The notes under the pieces: generated by a model | What the model saw: the letters and a program-made list of their open reading frames with translations, nothing else | Told to the model about the DNA's origin: nothing | Database searches by the model: none | Shown: piece by piece, positions 1 through 7,960 of the stretch | Layout of the letters: each line of letters begins with the position of its first letter | Position numbering within the stretch: the stretch's first letter is position 1 | Assembly (NCBI GenBank): GCA_035384605.1 | Contig: DAOOIV010000005.1 | Coordinates: 1 to 64,000 of the forward strand | DNA: 64,000 bases | Direction of reading: 5' to 3' | Source: Phycisphaerae bacterium | GTDB lineage: Bacteria; Planctomycetota; Phycisphaerae; UBA1845; PWPN01 | Made by a program: the position numbers and the translations under genes

Positions 1-66
1 GCTTCGTCGGGGCGACTTGGCGGGGCTGTGACCTGCCCTACCTGCTTCAGGATTCGTTTGGAGGCG

Positions 67-92
67 CATGCCCACGCAAGGCCGTGGGCATG
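67..92. repeat. Perfect hairpin, REP-like
   Basis: Arms CATGCCCACG (67-76) and CGTGGGCATG (83-92) are perfectly complementary with a 6-nt loop. No T-run follows, so it is not a Rho-independent terminator. It looks like an interspersed palindromic unit. Confidence 0.75.
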
Positions 93-123
93 GCACCCGG
101 CGGACCTGCCCTACCTGCTGAAT

Positions 124-170
124 GCGGAAAGGATTCCGCAGGGGATGCGGCCCGGAAAGGATTCCGGGCC
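124..170. repeat. Twin hairpins with a shared core
   Basis: Two consecutive perfect hairpins have the same core GGAAAGGATTCC: arms GCGGAA/TTCCGC at 124-139, and 9-bp arms GGCCCGGAA/TTCCGGGCC at 149-170. Both have the tetraloop AGGA. The identical core inside different flanking stems suggests two related palindromic units. Confidence 0.7.
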
Positions 171-200
171 GAGCGGTGCATACACCTATTATAGTTCCAT

Positions 201-318
201 ATAGCACAATATGTCAAGAGTCAAGCGTTGACCCCGATACCCCCATAGCACAATATGTCAAGAGTCAAGAGTTGACCCCGATACCCCCCCGATACCCCCC
301 TTGACCCCGATACCCCCC
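201..318. repeat. 44-bp tandem repeat
   Basis: Unit 1 (201-244) and unit 2 (245-288) differ at a single base within the motif gtcaag(c/a)gttgacc. Truncated copies of the 3' part (gataccccc, ttgaccccgatacccccc) continue to 318. There are no spacers, so this is not CRISPR. Confidence 0.8.
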
Positions 319-327
319 AACCATGCC

Positions 328-399
328 GAAGTCACTCCCAGGACCGACGCGGACGACGAGCAGCAGAAGATACTCGATCTGCTCGGCGTGCGTCTCTGA
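328..399 (+). pseudogene. Possible C-terminal gene remnant
   Basis: A reading frame entering from the repeat block encodes a charged tail ending in DDEQQKILDLLGVRL and a TGA stop. It looks like the end of a protein whose 5' part has been lost or replaced by the tandem repeat. It is too short to assign to a family and may be chance. Confidence 0.25.
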
Positions 400-545
400 G
401 ACCCCGATCCCCGAACCCTGTAGCCAGGCAAGTGAAATCCAAGACCGCACTCAACGCCAGGGCCACCAAGGACTTGCATCAAGCAACAGGGCGTAAGTTG
501 CGGCAAAACGCGCTCAGGGCGATGGCCGACGAAGACATGCGTCCA

Positions 546-2525
546 TCAGGGGGTAAGTTGCGTCTTTACCCGACGCAGCGAGAACTCATCAAAATCGGCT
601 TTGAACGGCGTTCCGCCGGTCGACCTGGCCCATCCGCGCAGCCAGACGCTGATCGAATCGCCGGCCGGGCGGATCGGCTCGCTGTGGTATTCGACCCAAA
701 TACTGTGCATCCCCGGCAGCGGCGTCCAGACGATGGTCGGGGCCTTGGGGTCGCTGTCCTGGCCGGTCGGGTCGTAACCGACCTGAGAGTAGTGCTCGAC
801 GTCCACCGACCAGGAACTGCGAACCTTGCCCGACAGTCGGTAGGTATCCAGTCGCTTCAGCCCGGTCACCTTCTGCACGTATCCTCCGTCGACGGCCTTG
901 GCCTCCTTGCCGGCGGTCACCCGCAGAATTCGGCTCTTGTTTTCGGGCGGGTCAGCGAGGAAATGATGAATTGTCCCGGGGTCGGCGGAGAACGTCCGCC
1001 ATCCTTCAATCCTGCCGTTGCCGGGATCTTTTTCGTCCAGTTGGCCGGCTTCCATGTCGCCGTTGACCAACAGGTTCTGCGGATCGACGGCTTTATGCCA
1101 ATCCGTGACTTCGCGCCGGTATTCGATGATCTGCATGTCCAGATCGAAGCCGGCGTCGTCCTTACCGTTCTTGTAGGCGGTGCCGTTCTCGTAGTTGTCG
1201 GGAGCAACCTTCTTGTACGGGTTGAAACCCGGCTTGTCGTCGCTGACCATGCCCTTGATATTCACATAACCGTGAAGCGACTCGTAATTCTCGATTGACT
1301 CGAACTCGATGGCATACGTCTTGCCCGGCTCAAGAGGGACTTCGCCAGGCGAATACGCCAGGCCATAGACGCCCCACGACGCGTCGCCGGTGTGGATACC
1401 GTTTCCGATGGCAACCTTCTCGACGCCGACGACGGGGCCATCCGGCCCGTCTTGGCGCAGGCGGACCACCGCTCGCTGACGGGCAACGCTCGGCTGAACG
1501 CCGCTGTTGGCCATGTACAGCAGCGCCCCGGCCAGGCTACGGCCCTGGGCGACATAGCTCTGGCTCCATTTTCTGGCAAAACCCGCAAAATCGACATACT
1601 CCTTCTGAACCCGCTTGTTGTAGGGGATCACCAGTCCGCTGTTGTCGGTTGCGATCACCATGCACAGGTTGTGCCCGACCCAGCCGGTCTGTCCCCTGGG
1701 GCCAAGCCGATAACAATCGTTGATCTTTTTTTCGTTGGGTCGCCAGAAAGCCTGAAAGGTATTGCCATCCTTTTCGGCCTTCAGGTGAACCGCGTAGACC
1801 CGGCCCGGCTCGGTCGGCACCTCCCCGGAGTTCCACCCTGCGAGCCAATCGTAGTTTTTCGGGCCTCCGCAGTCGACGTTGGGCACGGGGACGGCCGGTC
1901 CGATTTGTTGCCAGGTGTCGGGGGTGCCGGGCCCCTGCCGATGGACGGAAACCAGCAGCGTCTGCGATCCGGGGCCCTCGCCGTCGACACCGTCGCTCGC
2001 CAGGCGAAACCCGACCTGCGTAACACTCGTACCCGTGGCGGTGAACGTCTGGTAGTAATCGGTGGCGGGCTTGTCGTCCCAGGCTCCCATGAAGAGCACC
2101 GCGTAATCAAAGTTCGGCACGACCTTACGATCAATGGTTTCGCCGGGTTTGGTAAAGATATTAGTGAACACGGTCGGCTGCATGAAAACCGACGGCCCGG
2201 TGAACAGCATCGTAGTCCGTCCGGCGCTGCCGGTCATGCGATACCAGCCGCTGGGGGCCAGCTCCCACGTGCGGGCGGCCATCGTCTCAATGCCCGGCCC
2301 GTCAACGCTGGCAAAACAGCGGACGTTACACAGGGGCATGATTTCCGCGGGGTCGCCCGGCCGGTCCGGCGCGAAGTAGTCCTCGGGAACGCCATTATTG
2401 GTCGGCAGCTTGTCGGCCGCTTCGGGGAAGCGCGGGTGCAGGACCCTGCCGAGGAACTGAACTTGCGCCGGCGCAAGGGTCGACAGCGACAAGACAACGA
2501 TGCACGCCAAGCGACAGCACTTCAT
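546..2525 (-). CDS. Secreted protein with lectin-like C-terminus
   Basis: A 659-residue protein of unknown function. The first ~20 residues are a signal peptide (MKCCRLACIVVLSLSTLAPA, then Q). Residues ~150-260 and ~310-410 look like two diverged copies of one beta-rich module: each ends in a GEVP-x-EPG-(R/K)-x-YA motif. The last ~190 residues start with LLVNGDMEAG and end with a DFDEFSLRRV strand, the usual shape of a carbohydrate-binding jelly-roll. The start has a GAGGAGT ribosome-binding site 9 nt upstream. No catalytic motif is seen. A role in binding glycans outside the cytoplasm is inference from fold and from the glycosidases nearby. Confidence 0.75.
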   Translation of the reverse strand: MKCCRLACIVVLSLSTLAPAQVQFLGRVLHPRFPEAADKLPTNNGVPEDYFAPDRPGDPAEIMPLCNVRCFASVDGPGIETMAARTWELAPSGWYRMTGSAGRTTMLFTGPSVFMQPTVFTNIFTKPGETIDRKVVPNFDYAVLFMGAWDDKPATDYYQTFTATGTSVTQVGFRLASDGVDGEGPGSQTLLVSVHRQGPGTPDTWQQIGPAVPVPNVDCGGPKNYDWLAGWNSGEVPTEPGRVYAVHLKAEKDGNTFQAFWRPNEKKINDCYRLGPRGQTGWVGHNLCMVIATDNSGLVIPYNKRVQKEYVDFAGFARKWSQSYVAQGRSLAGALLYMANSGVQPSVARQRAVVRLRQDGPDGPVVGVEKVAIGNGIHTGDASWGVYGLAYSPGEVPLEPGKTYAIEFESIENYESLHGYVNIKGMVSDDKPGFNPYKKVAPDNYENGTAYKNGKDDAGFDLDMQIIEYRREVTDWHKAVDPQNLLVNGDMEAGQLDEKDPGNGRIEGWRTFSADPGTIHHFLADPPENKSRILRVTAGKEAKAVDGGYVQKVTGLKRLDTYRLSGKVRSSWSVDVEHYSQVGYDPTGQDSDPKAPTIVWTPLPGMHSIWVEYHSEPIRPAGDSISVWLRGWARSTGGTPFKADFDEFSLRRVKTQLTP

Positions 2526-2624
2526 CTTCGGGACTCCTCAATTGGCAGGTCAACAGCAGTCTGCTCTCCACGGGCCATCTAGATATTGGACAATGAGGCG
2601 GGTGTCAACTGTCGGAGGCGGCGT

Positions 2625-3236
2625 CTACGCCGCAGCGGCCGTCACCACTCGTACCCCGGCTGCTCGCATTTCCTCGATGGCCTTCGTGCAGTCGCCCGGA
2701 TGGAGTTCCACACCGCGGACGCCTTCCAGGATCAGGTGGGTTTCGAAGCCGAGTTCGCGGGCGTCGAGGGCGGTGAATTTCACGCAGTAATCCGTCGCCA
2801 GGCCGATGATGTGCACTTCCCGCACGCCTCGCTTGCGAAGGTAATCGCTCAACCCGGTCTGCTTGAGACGGCCGTTGTCGAAGAAACCGCTGTAGCTGTC
2901 GATGCCAGGATCGGTGCCCTTGTGGCAGATCCAATGGACGCCGGCCATATCGAGGCCCGGGGCGAAGTCGGCTCCTCTCGTGCCCTGAATGCAGTGGTCC
3001 GGCCAGAGGATCTGAGTCACGCTGCCCAGCTCGATGACATCGCCGGGCTTGTGACCGTCGTGCTGACTGGCGAACGAACAGTGATTCGCCGGATGCCAGT
3101 CCTGCGTGGCAACGACCACGTCGTATTGCGACATGAGCCGATTGGCAACCGGAACCACCTGGTCGCCCATCGGGACCGCGAGCGGACCACCCGGCAGGAA
3201 GTCATTCTGAATATCGACCAGGATCAGCGCTTTCAT
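2625..3236 (-). CDS. pncA: Nicotinamidase (PncA)
   Basis: A 203-residue isochorismatase-fold amidase expected to hydrolyse nicotinamide to nicotinate for NAD salvage in the cytosol. The catalytic triad is visible: Asp8 (LVDIQNDF), Lys106 (CHKGTD) and Cys151 (GLATDYCV). The metal site motif is QDWHP (Asp46, His48) with His81 in WPDHC. Length matches bacterial PncA (~200-215 residues). The ATG has a GGAG site 5 nt upstream. It stands alone, convergent with nothing related. Confidence is high because all family motifs are present and in order. Confidence 0.95.
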   Translation of the reverse strand: MKALILVDIQNDFLPGGPLAVPMGDQVVPVANRLMSQYDVVVATQDWHPANHCSFASQHDGHKPGDVIELGSVTQILWPDHCIQGTRGADFAPGLDMAGVHWICHKGTDPGIDSYSGFFDNGRLKQTGLSDYLRKRGVREVHIIGLATDYCVKFTALDARELGFETHLILEGVRGVELHPGDCTKAIEEMRAAGVRVVTAAAA

Positions 3237-3447
3237 GACGCTCCAACTCGCGGACCAGGTCGCAGGAAAGAGATTCGCTCCGCGTTTCCCGCCGATTTGG
3301 CCCCTGAGTGGCGGGTCGTATCATTGCAGCCCCGTGTCCATTGCTCAATGCGGGCGGCGCTGTGACGCTCGGCGTTCGGCATCATCAAACGGCGGCCGGC
3401 CGACAATTCGATCATGGCTTGGCCGGCGGCAGGGACACCGTCGCCCC

Positions 3448-4194
3448 TCAGAATGGCCTCCTGGATAATACGCGCTGCAGATACTCGCCGGCCAGTTTGA
3501 CGGCAACCTCCCGCTGCAGGGCATCCATTCTTTTCTTGCAGCGACGCCGGGCACGAGGTGCCAGAATCACCACACCCGTCAGACCTCCTATGAGTATCGT
3601 CAGGAAAGCCGCATCCGCCGGCAAGGAAGTATTCCAGCTTCGCCTGTCGAGCCAATGGAACAAAGGCAGCCCGGACGACACGACCAGCATCAGGCACAGG
3701 CCCAGCCCATAGAGATGATACTCGATCAGTACGCTCCACCAGCCCGGCTTGTCCATGCAGGCCGAACTGAACCGGCTGACGCCGTGCAGCCACAACGGCA
3801 CCAGAATCAAGACGGGCAGGGCCAGGGCCACGCACACTTCTTTGGTCGGGCCGCCGACAGCCAGGGCAAACGCGGCCAGTGTCAGGCTGAACATCAACAG
3901 AAGAACGAAGGCGATGCACAGCGTCGGCCAGGTCTCCATACGGCGCAACTGATCGGTGATCGCCTCAGCCGGCAGTGTCATCGCGCTGAGGGGGCTGAAC
4001 AGTCCGCACTCCGGGCATCGGCGTGGGTCGCCGGACAAGCCGCGGAGGTTGTATCCGCAATGCAGGCAGTAAAGGTCCACGTCGGTCAGGTCGCCTGGGG
4101 GTGCGGCCTTGCTGTCGGACTGCATGTTGCTCGAAGTCTGGGCTGCCACGTCGCCGGCGGCGCAAGACTCTGTTTTCGCTTGATCCTGGCCCAT
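3448..4194 (-). CDS. Zinc-ribbon membrane protein, paralog 1
   Basis: A 248-residue protein with an N-terminal zinc-ribbon at about residues 43-70 (CLHCGYNLRGL ... CPECG) followed by four hydrophobic segments and a basic C-terminus (APRARRRCKKR). The start is set at the ATG at 4194, preceded by GAGGACAAGG, rather than an upstream in-frame ATG. The zinc-ribbon plus YNLRGL motif is common in planctomycetes, where function is unknown. Its first ~75 codons and 30 bp of leader are identical at DNA level to the next gene (see repeat 3985-4226), while the membrane part has diverged strongly. No enzymatic motif is seen; sensing or membrane scaffolding would be a guess. Confidence 0.75.
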   Translation of the reverse strand: MGQDQAKTESCAAGDVAAQTSSNMQSDSKAAPPGDLTDVDLYCLHCGYNLRGLSGDPRRCPECGLFSPLSAMTLPAEAITDQLRRMETWPTLCIAFVLLLMFSLTLAAFALAVGGPTKEVCVALALPVLILVPLWLHGVSRFSSACMDKPGWWSVLIEYHLYGLGLCLMLVVSSGLPLFHWLDRRSWNTSLPADAAFLTILIGGLTGVVILAPRARRRCKKRMDALQREVAVKLAGEYLQRVLSRRPF

Positions 4195-4226
4195 TGCCCT
4201 TGTCCTCTCAACACCAACCGGCCGCA
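3985..4226. repeat. 242-bp identical direct repeat, copy 1
   Basis: This block is identical to 4757-4998 by base-by-base reading (constant offset 772). It covers the leader, ribosome-binding site and zinc-ribbon-coding 5' part of the paralog 1 gene. Confidence 0.9.
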
Positions 4227-4231
4227 GCTTT

Positions 4232-4966
4232 CTATGAACGCCGTCGTGACAGCCGCTCATAGAGCTGCACTTTGGCCCGCGTTGTGGCAACCTCCCGCTG
4301 TAGCACATGTCTCTTCGCGTTACACTGCTGTCGGGCTCGTCGGGCCAATAGAAACACTGACAGTCCTATTCCTGCGAGCGCTACCAAGCCGATTGCTCCA
4401 ATGAACGAACGCTCCTGGCGGACAAGCCTGTGGAAAACCCAGATGCTTGCCGCAGCAGCCGAAGCCAACAAGATCGAGAGGGCCATGCCGTAGATGTGGT
4501 ATTGAACAAAGACACTCTTCCAACCGCGCTTGTACAGGCAGTCAGAACGAAACTGCTCCATGCCGGTGAACCAGAGCGGTAACAGGACAAGCAATGGCAG
4601 CCAACAACCGATGCAGAGTCCGAGAGGCATGCGTGAATTCACCAGAGCAACAACTATGCATGCCTGGCTTCCGACCAGAAGAGTTGCGGCCGCGACACAT
4701 GCGGTCGGCCATGTTTCCATCCGCCCCAGTTCGCGGGCAATCATATTCGCCGAGGGGCTGAGGGGGCTGAACAGTCCGCACTCCGGGCATCGGCGTGGGT
4801 CGCCGGACAAGCCGCGGAGGTTGTATCCGCAATGCAGGCAGTAAAGGTCCACGTCGGTCAGGTCGCCTGGGGGTGCGGCCTTGCTGTCGGACTGCATGTT
4901 GCTCGAAGTCTGGGCTGCCACGTCGCCGGCGGCGCAAGACTCTGTTTTCGCTTGATCCTGGCCCAT
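4232..4966 (-). CDS. Zinc-ribbon membrane protein, paralog 2
   Basis: A 244-residue paralog directly upstream of paralog 1 on the same strand, 37 bp apart, so the two are probably co-transcribed. The zinc ribbon (CLHCGYNLRGL, CPECG) is identical in sequence to paralog 1, whereas the membrane half is only weakly similar; shared landmarks are METWPT just after the ribbon, a short FxxxC...W segment and YHIYG/YHLYG. Start at ATG 4966 by the same GAGGACAAGG site. Function unknown. The pattern of an identical N-terminus and a diverged C-terminus suggests gene conversion or copying of the 5' module, not simple duplication. Confidence 0.75.
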   Translation of the reverse strand: MGQDQAKTESCAAGDVAAQTSSNMQSDSKAAPPGDLTDVDLYCLHCGYNLRGLSGDPRRCPECGLFSPLSPSANMIARELGRMETWPTACVAAATLLVGSQACIVVALVNSRMPLGLCIGCWLPLLVLLPLWFTGMEQFRSDCLYKRGWKSVFVQYHIYGMALSILLASAAAASIWVFHRLVRQERSFIGAIGLVALAGIGLSVFLLARRARQQCNAKRHVLQREVATTRAKVQLYERLSRRRS

Positions 4967-4998
4967 TGCCCTTGTCCTCTCAACACCAACCGGCCGCA
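4757..4998. repeat. 242-bp identical direct repeat, copy 2
   Basis: Second copy of the block at 3985-4226. Identity ends abruptly at both edges: inside the codons following the zinc ribbon, and in the leader just after ccggccgca. Confidence 0.9.
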
Positions 4999-5272
4999 TC
5001 GCGGCAGATGAAGATGATGATCTCCTGTTCCCGGTGATCCGGCAAGAACAGCCTGGCCGACGGCCTTGGCGGCAAATGCGTGACACCTTGGGCGGGGGCG
5101 CACAGTGGGTTCCGCGGGCGGTTGTTTTTGACGTGCAACCCCGCGCGGTATATCAGCGTCGATGCACGGGCAGCCTGATGGGACGAATCCGCCGATCAGT
5201 GTGCCGCCTGCGCGAACGGCAATGATCCGGTGTTCCGATAAAGAGAACGGATCGTCGGCGCCGGCGGGTTGC
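4967..5272. other. Intergenic gap
   Basis: The first 32 bp belong to the repeated leader of the zinc-ribbon genes. In the rest I see no gene, tRNA, terminator or clear promoter. Confidence 0.6.
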
Positions 5273-7768
5273 TCACTTTCCCATCGGCCGTTCGATCAGG
5301 TCGGTCTGTCGCACCGCCCGGGTTTTGGGGTTGACCCGCAGGGTCTTGACCTCAAACGGGCCGAGGTTGACCCTGGTCTTGAAGCCGATGCACGGCAAAG
5401 AAAGCGTGGTCGAACGAGCGTGACCGGTCGGCTCGAAAAGCCGGACGATCAGGTCATCGTTATCCTCAGCCAGCTTGAGGCAACTCATCTGAACAACGTG
5501 GTCACTGAGCACCGCACCGGCCTTGGGCCTGGGCCCTTCCCCAGAGGGGAAGAAGGACAATGCGTACGGCTTCTCGTTGTGGACGAGGGCCTCGCGATCG
5601 ACGGCCGAGAGCCGCTCGTCCAGCGACCCGGCGTTCAACCAGAACCTGAAAATCCGCTCGCCCTGATCGATGCGAGGCGTGTAGCGGTCCTGCTCGACGA
5701 TCGGCCGGTCGAAAAACGGGTGCCCGGCGTACGCCGGCGAACGCAGCAGCGTCAGGCGGAGGCCGTTTTTGGAGAAGTCGGCGCCATAGGAACCCTCGTT
5801 AATGCAGGTTATCGCCGTCCGCGCCCGGCGAGACGCGACGGCGACCCACTTCTGCGCCACCGCCTCATTACCATGCATCGGCAAAGGGTTGATACCGAAG
5901 GCGGTCTGCCCGAGGAACTCAAAGCCCGTTCCGCGCACCGGAATCGAGAGCTTGAGCATGCGATCTTTCTCGTTCCAGTGAACGCGGAGTTCAATCTCGA
6001 TTTCCGTGCCCTGCTTGGGCAGCTTGTAACGCTGGCAGATGAAGGAGTCGTTATACGACAGCATGACCTCGACGACGCTTCGCACGGGGCCGTCCTCGAT
6101 CACGCGGACCGGAGGCAGTTCGTCGCATCGCACGCCGGAGAATTGAGCGCTTTTCTTTGCCGACATGAGCTTAAACCGCCCCGCCACCTTGCGGTAGGCG
6201 CGGTTGAGCATGCCCCAGGGATCTTCATTATCCGCCATCACCAGCGGCTCGAAAGCATTCTTCTCCAGGTAGTCGATGCCATGGACCTTGAGGCAATCCA
6301 CAAAGCCCGTCTTCGCATTGATGACGACCTCGATATCCTCGGACCAGAAGGCCACCCGACCGCCGCGCACCTTGAGCTTCGGAACCGGCTTGGCCTGTAC
6401 AACCTTTTCGATCCTGCAATCGAAGCGGTTCATCTGACTCGGATCGAGTTCCGCCAGGAAAGCCACTCTCTTGCGCCAGTCGAGATTCAGGTTGCTCGCT
6501 TCTTTTTCGATCTGCGAAGGGATCGCCTGGCCGCCGCGGCGGACGCCCAGCAGAGTCCATGTGCCGGCCCAGTTCGCGTCGGCCAACTGGAACTCGCATT
6601 CGACAACGGTCCTGACCTTGAACGGGTGAGGGTTGTAGACCAGGATCGGGATTTGCCCGCCCCTGGCCCTGGGCTGCCCGGAGGCCAGGGCAAAGAACGT
6701 CCGTGCCTTGACGCGGGACAGCTCCTCGAGGGCGTGGTCGAAAAGCCGAAGCGACGCGTTCTCCACCGGTTCGATGGACGACCCCGGCAGGATGTCGTGA
6801 AACTCGCCGATCAACAGGTCTCGCATCGCCCGGTGCAGCTCCTCCCGCGGATACTCCATCAAACCCTGGCAGGCGGCGGTGGTGGCCATTTTCTCAACCA
6901 GGTAGAGCTGGTTCTCGAGCTCGCGGTGCTTCTGTTTGATGCGCACCTGCGTGGTATAGCAGCCCACGCCCCAGGGGTTGAGGTCTCGCTTGTGGCGTGG
7001 AAGCAGGTCGTATTGGGCCTTCATCTCGGCGAAGAAGGCCGCGGTATTGGAGTGGAGGATGTTGAATTCTTTCGTGTTACGGATCAGGTTCGTGATTTCC
7101 TTGAGGTCTTCACGAGAAGGCCCTCCGCCATGATTTCCCACGCCCCACAGCAACAGGCTGAAAGGCCTGTCGGGGTGGTTGTTCATCCGCTCCATGATCT
7201 TGAGGTGGGCCTTGCCGAGCTGCGAGCTGTACCAGCCGTCGACACGACAGGCCATCACCTCGGAGCCGTCGCAACCGACCCAGACGAAATGGCTGTCGGG
7301 CAACGGGCAATCGTTCTGGAACGGTCGGCAGAACAGGTAGGAATCGTAGCCGCTCTTGGCCAGGATCTGCGGCAGACCCCAGGTGTGGCCGAACGGATCC
7401 AGGTTGATGGCCGTGGTCACGTCGACGCCGAACTTCTCCTTGAAATATCGCTTCCCTGTCAGGATCTGCCGTACGAAGGATTCCCCGCTGGGCATGTTAC
7501 AGTCGGGCTGAAGATACCAGCCGCCCATGATGTGCCACCTGCCTTCTCGAACAAGTCTGCGAATCCGCTCGAACAGAGAAGGCTCGTATTCCTCGACCCA
7601 CTGATAAAGGACCGCTTCATTGTGATTGAAGACAAACCCCTCGAATTCTTCGCAGAGGTCGGCGGCCGTCCGAAAAGTTGAGATTGTAGCGGCCGCTCCC
7701 TCTTCCCATTCCCACAACCAGACCGGATCGAGATGCGCGTTGCAAAGCAGATGGATGGTCTTTTTCAT
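5273..7768 (-). CDS. GH38 alpha-mannosidase
   Basis: An 831-residue glycoside hydrolase family 38 enzyme, expected to remove alpha-linked mannose from oligosaccharides. The N-terminal catalytic domain opens with the zinc motif NAHLDPVW (His12, Asp14), and the likely nucleophile is Asp124 in INLDPFGHTWG. It is followed by the GH38 middle helical domain and a long beta-sandwich C-terminal region. No signal peptide is seen, so it should act in the cytosol on imported oligosaccharides. It lies divergently from the DUF1080-GH29 gene (192 bp apart), consistent with a glycan-use locus. Exact linkage specificity cannot be read from sequence. Confidence 0.92.
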   Translation of the reverse strand: MKKTIHLLCNAHLDPVWLWEWEEGAAATISTFRTAADLCEEFEGFVFNHNEAVLYQWVEEYEPSLFERIRRLVREGRWHIMGGWYLQPDCNMPSGESFVRQILTGKRYFKEKFGVDVTTAINLDPFGHTWGLPQILAKSGYDSYLFCRPFQNDCPLPDSHFVWVGCDGSEVMACRVDGWYSSQLGKAHLKIMERMNNHPDRPFSLLLWGVGNHGGGPSREDLKEITNLIRNTKEFNILHSNTAAFFAEMKAQYDLLPRHKRDLNPWGVGCYTTQVRIKQKHRELENQLYLVEKMATTAACQGLMEYPREELHRAMRDLLIGEFHDILPGSSIEPVENASLRLFDHALEELSRVKARTFFALASGQPRARGGQIPILVYNPHPFKVRTVVECEFQLADANWAGTWTLLGVRRGGQAIPSQIEKEASNLNLDWRKRVAFLAELDPSQMNRFDCRIEKVVQAKPVPKLKVRGGRVAFWSEDIEVVINAKTGFVDCLKVHGIDYLEKNAFEPLVMADNEDPWGMLNRAYRKVAGRFKLMSAKKSAQFSGVRCDELPPVRVIEDGPVRSVVEVMLSYNDSFICQRYKLPKQGTEIEIELRVHWNEKDRMLKLSIPVRGTGFEFLGQTAFGINPLPMHGNEAVAQKWVAVASRRARTAITCINEGSYGADFSKNGLRLTLLRSPAYAGHPFFDRPIVEQDRYTPRIDQGERIFRFWLNAGSLDERLSAVDREALVHNEKPYALSFFPSGEGPRPKAGAVLSDHVVQMSCLKLAEDNDDLIVRLFEPTGHARSTTLSLPCIGFKTRVNLGPFEVKTLRVNPKTRAVRQTDLIERPMGK

Positions 7769-7960
7769 ATAACCCAGCTCTCACTGCCCTTATGATTCCC
7801 GGCAACGTCGCTGCGCCGGGAAAGAAGCGATCTGAGTCTAACGATCCCGAGCGGGATGGGCAAAGGTACAACCGCCTTGCCTCGTTGCGGGGCGACCCGC
7901 ACACGGCTAGATTGGCCGGAGTTCAGTGGGACCTACTTACAGTACAGATCGGAGGATTCC

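Larger units (their letters stand above)
1..545. other. Repeat-rich noncoding segment
   Basis: No intact gene is visible. The segment holds a 17-bp direct repeat (30-46 and 103-119, core gacctgccctacctgct), three perfect hairpins (67-92, 124-139, 149-170), a 44-bp tandem repeat (201-318) and a possible gene tail (328-399). It looks like a landing area for small repeats between genes. Confidence 0.7.

Noticed and set aside
201..318. CRISPR-like array
   Set aside because: The 44-bp units are directly adjacent, with no spacers and only two full copies.
5162..7681. Long plus-strand ORF of 839 codons opposite the mannosidase gene
   Set aside because: It is the antisense shadow of the GH38 gene, a usual effect of high-GC codon use, and shows no family motif.
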